A program made the translations under genes and the position numbers. 64,000 nucleotides of DNA from Pseudomonas sp. CFBP13508. GTDB lineage: Bacteria; Pseudomonadota; Gammaproteobacteria; Pseudomonadales; Pseudomonadaceae. This document shows, one piece after another, positions 1 through 8,180 of the stretch. Within the stretch, counting starts at the first letter, position 1, and every line of letters starts with the position of its first letter. The notes beneath the pieces are model-generated. The model saw nothing but the letters and a program-made list of their open reading frames with translations, was not told the origin of the DNA and searched no databases. The stretch covers positions 801,890 through 865,889 of the forward strand of contig NZ_QFZZ01000002.1 in NCBI RefSeq assembly GCF_005233515.1. Direction: 5' to 3'.

Positions 1-731
1 GTGACCTGATGCGCTTGAACAAGAGCTTTATCGTCCACCGCTCGATCACCGGCCGTCGCGAGAAAATGGCTGCTTATCAGTTGCTGTCGGCGTACATCAA
101 CCACTCGATCCGCAACGATTGCGCGTCGATCTGGATTGCTCAGGCGGAAGGTCGGGCGAAGGACGGCGACGACCGCACCGAGTCGGCGATCCTCAAGATG
201 TTTCACATGAGCCGCAAGGACGAGCCGTTCGGCGAAGTGATTCGTTCGTTGAACGTTACCCCGGTGTCGATCAGCTATGAATACGACCCGTGTGACCAGG
301 CCAAGGCCCGCGAACTGTACATCCGCGCCACCACCGGCACCTACGCCAAGGCGCCGGGCGAGGATGACGTGAGCATCGCGAAGGGCATCACCGGTTACAA
401 GGGTCGGGTCCACGTGAATTTTGCCGCGCCGATCACCGAGGTGTTTGAAGACACCAAGCAATTGGCGATCGAAATGGACAAGCAGATTCTCGGCGGCTAC
501 CGGTTGTTCCCGGTGCATTACCTGGCGTACGCGCAGTGGGCGGATGCCGATCCGCAACTGAATGTGCCGAAAGCGGCCGAGGTGTTCCCGGCTGACGAAC
601 TGGCCAAGGCGCAGGATGAGTGGCAAAGCCGATTGGATGCCTGCCCAGCTGAGCATCGGCCGTACCTGGTGCTGCAATATGCGACGCCGGTGCGTAATCA
701 ATACCGGGTCAAGGCTGGGTTGCCGCTGTAA
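1..731 (+). CDS. Glycerol/phospholipid acyltransferase, 3' part (cut by window edge)
   Basis: The frame is open from the first bases of the window, so the true start and the N-terminal catalytic HX4D region lie to the left; about 240 residues are visible. The visible part (LNKSFIVHRSITGRREK, then IWIAQAEGRAKDGDDRT) resembles the substrate-binding half of PlsC-like 1-acyl-glycerol-3-phosphate acyltransferases that Pseudomonas carries as a roughly 380-residue protein. Such enzymes move an acyl chain onto a glycerophosphate backbone at the inner membrane. The family call rests on the conserved GR and pro-rich blocks and on recalled homologues; the exact substrate is not known. It ends 13 bases before a REPIN. 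Confidence 0.6.
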   Translation, partial: DLMRLNKSFIVHRSITGRREKMAAYQLLSAYINHSIRNDCASIWIAQAEGRAKDGDDRTESAILKMFHMSRKDEPFGEVIRSLNVTPVSISYEYDPCDQAKARELYIRATTGTYAKAPGEDDVSIAKGITGYKGRVHVNFAAPITEVFEDTKQLAIEMDKQILGGYRLFPVHYLAYAQWADADPQLNVPKAAEVFPADELAKAQDEWQSRLDACPAEHRPYLVLQYATPVRNQYRVKAGLPL

Positions 732-743
732 AGCAACAGCAAG

Positions 744-830
744 ATCAAAAGATCGCAGCCTTCGGCAGCTCCTACATGGGAATGATGTACATCCTGTAGG
801 AGCTGCCGAAGGCTGCGATCTTTTGCTTTC
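744..830. repeat. REPIN, GCAGCCTTCGGCAGCTCC family
   Basis: Two inverted copies of the REP core GCAGCCTTCGGCAGCTCC, each with the flank GATC/TTTTG, face each other around a short spacer. The same pair recurs near 5348 and 35935. The right arm reaches the stop codon of the minus-strand gene ending at 829. REPINs of this kind are mobilised in trans by RAYT transposases; none is in this window. Confidence 0.9.
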
Positions 831-1107
831 AGAAGCGCGTGCTGATCCAGGAGACGATCAGAGCAAGCCCCAGGCAGGCAAAACCAAAACGATAGAAGAA
901 TCGGTTCATGCGCAACGTCGCCCAATCGAGGATCGGCTCGGCATTCGGCTGCGCCTGGCGCTGGGCGGCGAGACTGGCCTGGGCGCGTTGCTCACGGCGG
1001 CGGGTCGCGTGCAGCAGCCAGCTGCCCGGAAAGGCCAGCAGCAAGGCCAGCAGGTTGATCAACTTGGCGGGATGGGCGGCAAACAGCGTCATCAAGTGCA
1101 GCGACAT
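829..1107 (-). CDS. Small conserved membrane protein
   Basis: A 92-residue protein starting at an ATG read from 1107. It has two hydrophobic segments (about residues 8-30, LINLLALLLAFPGSWLL, and about 70-88, FGFACLGLALIVSWI) separated by a charged, Arg/Gln-rich linker, so it is probably a two-pass inner-membrane protein with a cytoplasmic or periplasmic loop. A longer frame reaches 1218, but its extra residues are poorly composed. No function is recognised. It converges with the acyltransferase across a REPIN. Confidence 0.6.
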   Translation of the reverse strand: MSLHLMTLFAAHPAKLINLLALLLAFPGSWLLHATRRREQRAQASLAAQRQAQPNAEPILDWATLRMNRFFYRFGFACLGLALIVSWISTRF

Positions 1108-1300
1108 CACAGACCTCGAACTTAACCGGTGTGGCAGACGCCAGACCGACGACCGCGGCGCGGATTCTACCCAAACCGGCCCACCCTGCCCCAGCCTTTG
1201 CGACAAATAACCTGACAATCGACCGATGGCTGTCCTGTGTCATGGCATCGTCACGTGGATGCTTCACCCTGCGCGCCTCGAAACCCGAATGGAATGCGAC

Positions 1301-1507
1301 ATGCTGCACGCGGAAAACCAGGATCGCCTGTACCTCATCACCCCTTACGACGACCAGCAAAGCCTGGTCGGCAGCCTTGCCTTCAACGTGCAGGATCGAC
1401 ACTGGCTGGTGTATTGCGCGCTGGGCGGGCATCAGCACGCGGACTTGCCCGAGACCGATTTGTTGACTGGCGTGAGTGTGCTCGATTTCTATTCCCAGGC
1501 TGCCTGA
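1301..1507 (+). CDS. Small conserved hypothetical protein
   Basis: A 68-residue soluble protein beginning MLHAENQDRLYLITPYDD, preceded by a GGAA-like ribosome binding site. An in-frame ATG at 1289 gives four more residues (MECD) and cannot be excluded. The composition (Leu/Tyr/Asp-rich, HWLVYCALGG core) looks like a real compact domain, and similar short proteins are recalled from other Pseudomonas. No function can be assigned. A tandem repeat array follows immediately downstream. Confidence 0.5.
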   Translation: MLHAENQDRLYLITPYDDQQSLVGSLAFNVQDRHWLVYCALGGHQHADLPETDLLTGVSVLDFYSQAA

Positions 1508-1515
1508 ACGTCAAA

Positions 1516-1975
1516 AGCACCCTCACCCTAGCCCTCTCCCAGAGGGAGAGGGGACTGACCGAGGTGTTTGCGGTAGATACGCCGACTTAAGATACCGCGC
1601 CGAACTCAGGTTTTTGACGCACACGCGATCGGCTCCCTCTCCCTCCGGAGAGGGGACTGACCGAGGTGTTTGCGGTAGATACGCCGACATGAGATACCGC
1701 GCCGAACTCAGGTTTTGAAGCACACGCGATCAGCTCCCTCTCCCTCCGGAGAGGGGACTGACCGAGGTGTTTGCGGTAGATACGCCGACATGAGATACCG
1801 CGCCGAACTCAGGTTTCGAAGCACACGCGATCAGCTCCCTCTCCCTCGGGAGAGGGGACTGACCGAGGTGTTTGCGGTAGATACGCCGACTTAAGATACC
1901 GCGCCGAACTCAGGTTTCGAAGCACACGCGATCGGCTCCCTCTCCCTCGGGAGAGGGCTGGGGTGAGGGGAATCG
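1516..1975. repeat. Tandem array of a ~101-bp palindromic repeat unit (~4 copies)
   Basis: The block GAGAGGGGACTGACCGAGG occurs at 1546, 1648, 1749 and 1850, with a fifth partial copy at 1951, giving a period of 101-102 bases. Each unit carries a short palindrome CCCTCTCCCT..GAGAGGGG and a constant segment containing CGGTAGATACGCCGAC. The outer ends are a mirror pair (CCCTCACCCTAGCCCTCTCC at the left, GAGAGGGCTGGGGTGAGGGG at the right), as in a MITE-like element that has expanded internally. Units differ by only a few bases, which suggests recent duplication or gene conversion. Confidence 0.9.
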
Positions 1976-2004
1976 ATTTCCCATACGACACAAATCCCAG
2001 ATCC

Positions 2005-2043
2005 AAAAAAAGCCCGGAACCATCACTGGCCCCGGGCTTTTTC
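2005..2043 (-). terminator. Rho-independent terminator (works for the minus-strand lipoprotein gene)
   Basis: The stem AAGCCCGG / CCGGGCTT is flanked by an A run on the left and a T run on the right, so it can end transcription in both directions. It lies 16 bases beyond the stop codon of the YajG-like gene. Confidence 0.85.
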
Positions 2044-2058
2044 ACATTCGCTGCAAAC

Positions 2059-2643
2059 TTACTCAGCGAGCACCTGACCCACGGTCGGGTCCTTGAACAG
2101 ACGCGTCAGCGCATCGCTCAATACATCGCTGACCAGTTTGGTGTTGGTTTCCTGATTTGGCGCCATGCCGAAGCGCTGGTCCAGCGACGCACCGTAACGA
2201 CCGCTGTAGCGGCGGTTGGCGTTCTGCACGTCAGAGCGGAAGGTTGCGCCGATGGTTGCTTCGGTCACGTACATGCCTTCTTTCGGCGACTGATATTTCA
2301 ACTCGGCCAGGGTCACGGTCAGCTGCGGCGCGTTGGGTGCGTTAGTGGTCGGGGTGAAGCCGAGCAGACGCACGGCGGCTTCGGCCTGGGCCTGCAGCTT
2401 GGGCAGGATCTGCTCGCGCTGCACGGTGATGGCGCTGGTTTCCGGGTACAGACCGCCACGGGTGCCCAGGGTTGGCGACGGACGACCATCGACCACACGC
2501 ACGATGACAGGCTGGCCACGACCGACCGCTGGCAGTTGCGTGGTCAGCTTCGGCTCCGGATTCAGTTGTTGCGGGCTGTGGGCGCAGCCGGCCAGGGTCA
2601 AACCGGCGACAGTGATCAAACCGAACAACAGGCGTTGCAACAT
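2059..2643 (-). CDS. YajG-family lipoprotein
   Basis: A 194-residue protein with a lipoprotein signal peptide: MLQRLLFGLITVAGLTLAGC, with lipobox LAGC and Cys20 as the acylated residue. The ATG at 2643 is preceded by GGAGA; a longer frame to 2772 has no such support. The body (VIVRVVDGRPSPTLGTRGG, then LTVTLAELKYQ) follows the YajG fold, a small outer-membrane-associated lipoprotein of unknown role. It is transcribed away from the small gene at 2849 and ends at a strong terminator. Confidence 0.75.
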   Translation of the reverse strand: MLQRLLFGLITVAGLTLAGCAHSPQQLNPEPKLTTQLPAVGRGQPVIVRVVDGRPSPTLGTRGGLYPETSAITVQREQILPKLQAQAEAAVRLLGFTPTTNAPNAPQLTVTLAELKYQSPKEGMYVTEATIGATFRSDVQNANRRYSGRYGASLDQRFGMAPNQETNTKLVSDVLSDALTRLFKDPTVGQVLAE

Positions 2644-2848
2644 GCTCTTCTCTCCAGAATCAGGCACAAACAGGCCGGCAGTATAGCGGTGGGCCACTGC
2701 GCGTAACCAGCGCCGCGCAGTGAATACTGAAATGTCTGACAAACCCCGCCGAAAGCGGTTCCTGTCACACATTCTTCACCGTCCATACACCGCGGCGTCA
2801 TGCCTCGCCGACAAGCTTCAAAGCAGTCCTCCTTCAAGGAACTCTGCC

Positions 2849-3082
2849 ATGCGTTATCTGATCTCGCTGTTCGCCCCTCGCCCGCTGCATCGCAGCTTCG
2901 CCCTGCTCGACCGCAACGGTCATTGCCAGGCTTTCAAGCAGTGCAGCCTGCAACCGATGGGCGACGGCTGGGTGGAAATCGAAGAAATCCGCCTGACCTG
3001 GTTGAACCAGCCGCTGCCCGCCAGCGCCCGGGTCGTAACGCGACAAATGCGCGCACGGGCTCAGGTGCAGTTGAGCATCTGA
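2849..3082 (+). CDS. Small conserved hypothetical protein
   Basis: A 77-residue protein (MRYLISLFAPRPLHRSFALLD...) whose ATG follows AAGGA at a good distance. The longer frame starting at 2720 overlaps the divergent promoter region and is unlikely. There is no signal peptide; the sequence looks like a compact beta-rich domain rich in Arg. Homologues seem restricted to Pseudomonas, but this is from memory. Function unknown. Confidence 0.55.
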   Translation: MRYLISLFAPRPLHRSFALLDRNGHCQAFKQCSLQPMGDGWVEIEEIRLTWLNQPLPASARVVTRQMRARAQVQLSI

Positions 3083-3786
3083 CCGGATGCCTAATAAAAG
3101 TCATTAAACACGAGCAACTGCGCGCATTTCTTCGCTACAATCTCCCCCCGATTATAAGGACGTCTCCTGATCGGGCCCCGCAACAGCGTCAATGCGCATG
3201 CATCGACATCAAAATCGCCCACAGAGAGCCGCCCACACAGATCGAGTGAAGTTGGCGCGCTTGCCTGTTCTTCCGGCAAAAACCCGCTTTTCGCGAATCT
3301 GCAGAGCTGTCATTCGCTCGGCCACCGCGTTGTTTTGCCCTTGCGGGCAGGTGCCAGGCCAAGGCAGCCCTTTTTTGAGGTTCACGTCTTCAAAAGAGCG
3401 TGAAAAAAACGGGTTTTCACAACTTCACAAGAGTGTGGCGAGCAAATGAATAGTTTTGCGTCTGAACATGCACCATTAGCGTCCGAAACAGCCCAACGAC
3501 ACAGGACCGGGTATACCTCGAACATCGGAGCCTGAAGCCTGTCCGCTACGGATTTGGTTGCACGAAAACGGATGTCTCGACCATAAGTCGAATTGCCAGC
3601 CCTGCGTGAAAATGCGTTCATGGAACGCTTGAAACCAGGCCGCACGCATCCGTCGAAGTTGCGAAAAATTGCGAAGATTCGGACATGGCCAACCTGACCA
3701 CGGATAGCCCGGGCCCACTGATCTGCCCTGGAACGCCTGGCAGCCATGCCGACAATTTGGTGCTGCAGATTTGGGAGACGCGTTAA
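3083..3786 (+). promoter_or_regulatory. Long leader / intergenic region upstream of mqo
   Basis: About 700 bases without a convincing conventional gene. The only plausible small frame is 3446-3535 (29 codons, beginning MNSFASEHAPL) after a purine-rich GAGTGTGGCGAG stretch; it could be a leader peptide or chance. GGGAG lies nine bases before the mqo ATG. No riboswitch family or strong terminator is recognisable. An antisense frame of 656 codons runs through here and all of mqo but is a shadow of GC-rich third positions. Confidence 0.4.
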
Positions 3787-5295
3787 ATGGCGCATAACGA
3801 AGCAGTCGACGTAGTTCTGGTAGGGGCCGGCATCATGAGTGCCACCCTGGCCGTACTGCTCAAAGAGCTCGACCCCGCGATCAAGCTGGAAGTCGTTGAG
3901 CTGATGGATTCCGGTGCTGCCGAGAGTTCCAATCCGTGGAACAACGCCGGTACCGGTCACGCCGGCCTGTGCGAGCTGAACTACACGCCGCAGGCTGCCG
4001 ATGGCAGCGTCGACATCAAGAAAGCCGTGCACATCAACACCCAGTTCGAGGTGTCGAAGCAGTTCTGGTCGTACCTGACCAAGAAGGGCACGTTCGGCTC
4101 GTGCAAATCCTTCATCAGCCCGGTTCCGCACCTGAGTTTCGTTCAGGGCGAGAGCGGTGTGTCGTTCCTCAAGGAACGCTTCAACGTGTTGAGCAAGCAC
4201 CACGCGTTTGCCGACATGGAGTACACCGAAGACAAAGGCAAGATGGCCGAGTGGATGCCGCTGATGATGCCGGGCCGCTCGCCCGACGAAGTCCTGGCTG
4301 CCACCCGAGTGATGAACGGCACCGACGTCAACTTCGGCGCCCTGACCAATCAGTTGCTCAAGCACTTGAGCAGCGCCCCGGACACCCAGGTCAAATACTG
4401 CAAGCGCGTGACCGGCCTCAAGCGTAACGGCGCCGGCTGGACCGTCAGCATCAAGGACGTCAACAACGGCAACACCCGCGAAGTCGACGCAAAGTTTGTC
4501 TTCCTCGGTGCCGGTGGCGCGGCCCTGCCGTTGCTGCAGGCTTCGGGCATCGAAGAAAGCAAAGGCTTCGGCGGCTTCCCGATCAGTGGCCAGTGGCTGC
4601 GTTGCGATAACCCGGAAGTAGTCAAGCACCACCAGGCCAAGGTCTATAGCCAGGCGGCCGTGGGTTCGCCACCGATGTCGGTGCCGCACCTCGATACCCG
4701 CGTAGTCGATGGCAAGAAATCCCTTCTGTTCGGGCCGTACGCCGGTTTCACCACCAAGTTCCTCAAGCACGGCTCCTTCATGGACCTGCCGATGTCGGTG
4801 CGCGCCGGCAACATCGGGCCGATGCTGGCGGTGGCGAAAAACAACATGGACCTGACCAAGTACCTCGTCAGCGAAGTGATGCAGTCGATGGAACAGCGTC
4901 TGGAATCGCTGCGGCGTTTCTACCCGCAGGCGAAAGCCGAAGACTGGCGCCTGGAAGTGGCCGGCCAACGGGTGCAGATCATCAAGAAGGACCCGAAAAA
5001 GGGCGGCATCCTGCAGTTCGGTACCGAACTGGTCGCAGCGAAGGACGGCTCCCTCGCTGCCCTGCTCGGCGCATCGCCAGGTGCGTCGGTGACCGTTTCG
5101 ATCATGCTCGAGCTGATCGAGAAGTGCTTCCCGGCCAAGGCGTCCGGCGAGTGGGCAAGCAAACTGGCGGAGATCTTCCCGGCCCGTGAAAAGGTTCTGG
5201 AAACCGATGCTGCGCTGTATCGCAAGATCAACACGCAGAACAACATCGCCCTGGAACTGGTTGAAGAAAGCAGCGAGACACCAAGCTTCGCTTGA
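3787..5295 (+). CDS. mqo: Malate:quinone oxidoreductase
   Basis: A 502-residue FAD enzyme that oxidises L-malate to oxaloacetate and passes electrons to quinone at the inner membrane, replacing or assisting NAD-dependent malate dehydrogenase in the TCA cycle. The N-terminus has the dinucleotide-binding motif [14 protein letters not shown] (residues 9-22), and [22 protein letters not shown] is the typical Mqo block that follows. Length and end-to-end similarity fit the family. It is a single-gene unit between the long leader and a strong terminator; Pseudomonas often has two mqo copies, and only one is visible here. Confidence 0.95.
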   Translation: MAHNEAVDVVLVGAGIMSATLAVLLKELDPAIKLEVVELMDSGAAESSNPWNNAGTGHAGLCELNYTPQAADGSVDIKKAVHINTQFEVSKQFWSYLTKKGTFGSCKSFISPVPHLSFVQGESGVSFLKERFNVLSKHHAFADMEYTEDKGKMAEWMPLMMPGRSPDEVLAATRVMNGTDVNFGALTNQLLKHLSSAPDTQVKYCKRVTGLKRNGAGWTVSIKDVNNGNTREVDAKFVFLGAGGAALPLLQASGIEESKGFGGFPISGQWLRCDNPEVVKHHQAKVYSQAAVGSPPMSVPHLDTRVVDGKKSLLFGPYAGFTTKFLKHGSFMDLPMSVRAGNIGPMLAVAKNNMDLTKYLVSEVMQSMEQRLESLRRFYPQAKAEDWRLEVAGQRVQIIKKDPKKGGILQFGTELVAAKDGSLAALLGASPGASVTVSIMLELIEKCFPAKASGEWASKLAEIFPAREKVLETDAALYRKINTQNNIALELVEESSETPSFA

Positions 5296-5307
5296 TCTTG
5301 CGGCATG

Positions 5308-5337
5308 AAAAAACGCCCCAATCGGGGCGTTTTTTAT
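5308..5337 (+). terminator. Rho-independent terminator of mqo
   Basis: Perfect stem AACGCCCC / GGGGCGTT with a three-base loop (AAT), followed by TTTTTT, 12 bases after the mqo stop codon. Confidence 0.92.
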
Positions 5338-5347
5338 GGACGCCAGA

Positions 5348-5436
5348 ATCAAAAGATCGCAGCCTTCGGCAGCTCCTACAGGGCCAACATAAATCCCATG
5401 TAGGAGCTGCCGAAGGCTGCGATCTGTTGATCTTGT
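5348..5436. repeat. REPIN, GCAGCCTTCGGCAGCTCC family
   Basis: Inverted pair of the same REP core as at 744-830, lying between the convergent mqo and PA4642-like genes. Confidence 0.9.
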
Positions 5437-5445
5437 CTTTTGCCC

Positions 5446-5733
5446 TTAACCGCGGGACTTTTCGATCAGTTCAATGTATTCCGGGGCGTTGCGCTGATCG
5501 GCGATCAGGTCAACGAAGGTCTGGCCCTGCTCATCCTTGCCATCAACGTCATAACCCGCCGCAACGAAGAAGCCCAGAAAGCGCTCGAAATCATCGATGC
5601 GCAAACCACGATAGGCCTTGATCAGTTTGTGCAGCGACGGCGAAGTGGCGTCGACCGGCTCAAAATCGAGGAACAGCTTGATCTGCTCATCGCCGATCTC
5701 GTCACCAACCACTTGTTTCTTATCTTTACGCAT
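5446..5733 (-). CDS. PA4642-family conserved protein
   Basis: A 95-residue soluble, acidic protein (MRKDKKQVVGDEIGDEQ...). Sequence and position between mqo and the cupin/hpt genes match the small PA4642-type protein conserved in Pseudomonas. It has no signal peptide or membrane segment; predicted helices contain FERFLGFF and PEYIELIEK. No biochemical role is known to me. It is likely the last gene of a minus-strand group with the genes at 5797, 6340 and 6818. Confidence 0.7.
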   Translation of the reverse strand: MRKDKKQVVGDEIGDEQIKLFLDFEPVDATSPSLHKLIKAYRGLRIDDFERFLGFFVAAGYDVDGKDEQGQTFVDLIADQRNAPEYIELIEKSRG

Positions 5734-5796
5734 TGCCGACTCCAGCTCGCAGACATGACACGGGGCGGGCAGTTTACCCCTGCCCGACCGCCCGGC

Positions 5797-6276
5797 TCAA
5801 CGCGGACGAATCGCCCCGGTGTGCAAATCCGCCCAGATGTGGCCGTTGGCATAACTGAGGAACTGCACATACACCGTGTCGTTGCGCAGCAGATCCATCA
5901 CCACGCGGTATTGCGCCAATGGATAGAACAGCGTCAGGGTTTTGCTTTTGTCATCGTAGGCCGGCTTTTTCAGGCTTTTGCTTTCGCCGTCAAAACTCAC
6001 CAGCACCTGGCTGATCGTCGCGCCCTTGTTCAGCGACTTGCCTTTGAGGCGGATCAACAAGGATGAGGTGACCGGAATCGGCTGCTGATTGGACTGGCGC
6101 TGCGCACCGACCACCACCGAATACTCGCTGACCTGCAGCAGTTGCTGCTGCTCGGGGTCAGCATCACGCAGGGTCAGATCGTCCGGCGGCAGGAACTGGC
6201 TGTGCATCGGCGCAGCGGACAACGGCAGGCAGAGGGTCAGCAACAGGGCGGCGAGACTGCGGATCAAGAGGCGCAT
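5797..6276 (-). CDS. Conserved secreted protein
   Basis: A 159-residue protein with a clear cleavable signal peptide (MRLLIRSLAALLLTLCLPLSA, cleavage about residue 21-22), so it is probably periplasmic. The mature part is beta-rich (SLLIRLKGKSL, TLTLFYPLAQYRVVMDLL) and ends in a short basic tail. The start is the only ATG with a signal sequence behind it. It is not assigned to a named family with confidence. The same gene order is recalled in other Pseudomonas, which suggests a conserved but unstudied envelope protein. Confidence 0.6.
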   Translation of the reverse strand: MRLLIRSLAALLLTLCLPLSAAPMHSQFLPPDDLTLRDADPEQQQLLQVSEYSVVVGAQRQSNQQPIPVTSSLLIRLKGKSLNKGATISQVLVSFDGESKSLKKPAYDDKSKTLTLFYPLAQYRVVMDLLRNDTVYVQFLSYANGHIWADLHTGAIRPR

Positions 6277-6339
6277 GACAGACTCCGGAGGGCGGGGCCA
6301 AGAACTCTAGCATGCACCTGCGCAAATCAATGCGCCGAT

Positions 6340-6813
6340 TCAATCGAACTGCTTGCGCATCCAGGCCTGATAGTCAGCGACACCGGGCTCGCCATCACGC
6401 GGTGCCCATGGGGCGAGTTCGCCTTCACCGACCGGGCGATAGGGTCCGGCCTTGCATTCGAACATCAGGCTGTCGGCTTCCAGTACGACCAGTCCGTGAA
6501 AGACGTTCGTCGGCAGATCCACACCGACACAGTCCCCGCCGGCCTGCAGAACCTGCTTTTTCAACACGCTACCGTTTTCGTCGAAAATCAGCAGCCCCAG
6601 CCGCCCCTTGAGCACCAGCAACGTTTCAGCCTTGTTATCACCCAGATGACGATGAGGCTGGATGTAGGTGTGCGGTTGCAGCCCCACCGCCATGCGATGA
6701 CAGGCTTCTTCCATCTGATGGAAGTTGTGATGCTGGCGTCCGCGGGGATTGTGCGCGGCTTTCTCGGCCAACTCAGCGAACAGCGTTTGATCAAGAAAGC
6801 CAGGCGTACCCAT
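6340..6813 (-). CDS. WbuC-family cupin metalloprotein
   Basis: A 157-residue cupin. The cupin metal-binding pattern is visible in IQPHRHLGDNKAETLLVLKG (His, His and Glu ligands), and HGLVVLEAD supplies the later His. The N-terminal RGRQHHNFHQM block is typical of WbuC proteins. Members are often near sugar or LPS genes, but this copy sits next to hpt and its substrate is unknown. It begins four bases after the hpt stop codon, so the two genes are probably co-transcribed. Confidence 0.7.
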   Translation of the reverse strand: MGTPGFLDQTLFAELAEKAAHNPRGRQHHNFHQMEEACHRMAVGLQPHTYIQPHRHLGDNKAETLLVLKGRLGLLIFDENGSVLKKQVLQAGGDCVGVDLPTNVFHGLVVLEADSLMFECKAGPYRPVGEGELAPWAPRDGEPGVADYQAWMRKQFD

Positions 6814-6817
6814 CGCT

Positions 6818-7375
6818 TTACATTCCTTTAACCGCGTAAATCCCGTTGGCGTTGCGCCAGTAGCCCTTGTAGTCCATGCCGTAGCCGAAGATGTAGCGGT
6901 CGATGCACGGCAGGCCGACGAAATCGGCTTTCAGGTCCGGGCGCGCCTTGCGGTCGTGGTCCTTGTCGATCAGCACGGCGGTGTGCACTTTGCGTGCGCC
7001 GGCGTGTTTGCAGAAGTCGATAATCGCGCCCAGGGTATGACCTTCATCGAGAATGTCGTCGATGATCAGCACGTCGCGGTCGATAAACGAAACTTCCGGC
7101 TTGGCTTTCCAGAACAGATCGCCGCCGCTGGTTTCGTTGCGATAACGGGTCGCGTGCAGGTAGGACGCTTCCAGCGGGAATTGCAGATGCGTCAGCAGTT
7201 TGCCGGAGAAGATCAGGCCGCCGTTCATCACGCAGAACACCACCGGATTGCTGTCAGCCAGTTGTTCGTTGATTTGTGCACCGACGCGGGCGATGGCCGC
7301 CTCGACTTCAGACTCGGTGTACAGGCAGTCAGCCTCTCGCATGATTTGACGGATATGCTCAAGATCAGCGGACAT
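6818..7375 (-). CDS. hpt: Hypoxanthine-guanine phosphoribosyltransferase
   Basis: A 185-residue purine-salvage enzyme that joins hypoxanthine or guanine to PRPP. The PRPP-binding motif VLIIDDILDEGHTLGA (about residues 101-116) is intact, and the N-terminal VVFCVMNGGLIFSGKL and C-terminal IFGYGMDYKGYWRN blocks match the HPRT branch annotated as hpt in Pseudomonas. It is divergent from upp-uraA across a 164-base gap with two perfect palindromes, so purine and pyrimidine salvage may share regulation. Confidence 0.9.
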   Translation of the reverse strand: MSADLEHIRQIMREADCLYTESEVEAAIARVGAQINEQLADSNPVVFCVMNGGLIFSGKLLTHLQFPLEASYLHATRYRNETSGGDLFWKAKPEVSFIDRDVLIIDDILDEGHTLGAIIDFCKHAGARKVHTAVLIDKDHDRKARPDLKADFVGLPCIDRYIFGYGMDYKGYWRNANGIYAVKGM

Positions 7376-7466
7376 GGCGCTCTCCAGGGGTTGGCGGAAT
7401 TGGAAAAGCGGGCAAAGGTACGCATCCCGCGAGGTCGAATCAAGCTCTTATGGACTAACGTACAGA

Positions 7467-7504
7467 ATGTCCTATAGGACATCACCCTCGGATAGATTAA
7501 TCTA
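7467..7504. promoter_or_regulatory. Two perfect palindromes between hpt and upp (candidate operators)
   Basis: ATGTCCTATAGGACAT at 7467-7482 is a perfect 16-base palindrome, and TAGATTAATCTA at 7493-7504 is a perfect 12-base palindrome. Both lie in the divergent promoter region of hpt and upp-uraA, 35-75 bases before the upp start. No regulator is identified; a dimeric repressor site or promoter overlap is inferred. Confidence 0.5.
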
Positions 7505-7539
7505 GGCCGGTTTTTTTGCCCGCCGCCGGAGCCTTTCCC

Positions 7540-8178
7540 ATGCCCATCCTCGAGATCCGCCATCCGCTGATCCGTCATAAACTCGGCCTGATGCGCCGCG
7601 CTGACATCAGCACCAAGAATTTCCGCGAGCTCGCTCAGGAAGTCGGCGCCCTGTTGACCTATGAAGCTACAAAAGACCTGCCGCTCGAATCCTACGACAT
7701 TGCCGGCTGGTGCGGCACCGTGTCGGTGGAGAAGATCGCCGGCAAGAAGATCACCGTCGTGCCGATCCTGCGTGCCGGCATCGGCATGCTTGAAGGCGTG
7801 CTCAGCCTGATCCCGGGCGCCAAGGTTTCTGCTGTGGGCGTTGCCCGCAACGAAGAAACCCTGCAAGCGCACACCTACCTGGAAAAACTGGTACCGGAAA
7901 TCGACGAACGCCTGGCGATGATCATTGACCCGATGCTCGCCACCGGCAGTTCCATGGTTGCCACCATCGACCTGCTGAAAAAGGCCGGTTGCCGCGACAT
8001 CCGCGCCATGGTCCTGGTGGCCGCGCCGGAAGGCATTGCTGCCGTAGAAAAGGCGCACCCGGACGTGACCATCTACACCGCGTCCATCGATGAACGTTTG
8101 AACGAGCACGGCTACATCATTCCTGGGCTTGGCGACGCCGGTGACAAGATCTTCGGCACCAAGCAGAAGGACGCGTAA
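7540..8178 (+). CDS. upp: Uracil phosphoribosyltransferase
   Basis: A 212-residue enzyme making UMP from uracil and PRPP. The PRPP loop [17 protein letters not shown] (about residues 127-143) and C-terminal [17 protein letters not shown] are diagnostic. The ATG at 7540 follows CCGGAG; an upstream in-frame codon at 7516 is unlikely. Two bases separate it from uraA, so uptake and conversion of uracil form one operon. Confidence 0.97.
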   Translation: MPILEIRHPLIRHKLGLMRRADISTKNFRELAQEVGALLTYEATKDLPLESYDIAGWCGTVSVEKIAGKKITVVPILRAGIGMLEGVLSLIPGAKVSAVGVARNEETLQAHTYLEKLVPEIDERLAMIIDPMLATGSSMVATIDLLKKAGCRDIRAMVLVAAPEGIAAVEKAHPDVTIYTASIDERLNEHGYIIPGLGDAGDKIFGTKQKDA

Positions 8179-8180
8179 CC

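Noticed and set aside
1516..1975. Possible CRISPR array
   Set aside because: The 101-bp period has nearly identical whole units, no unique spacers, and no cas genes nearby.
3382..5352. 656-codon open frame antisense to mqo
   Set aside because: It mirrors the GC-rich third positions of mqo, has a His/Arg/Gln-rich composition without domains, and mqo is certain.
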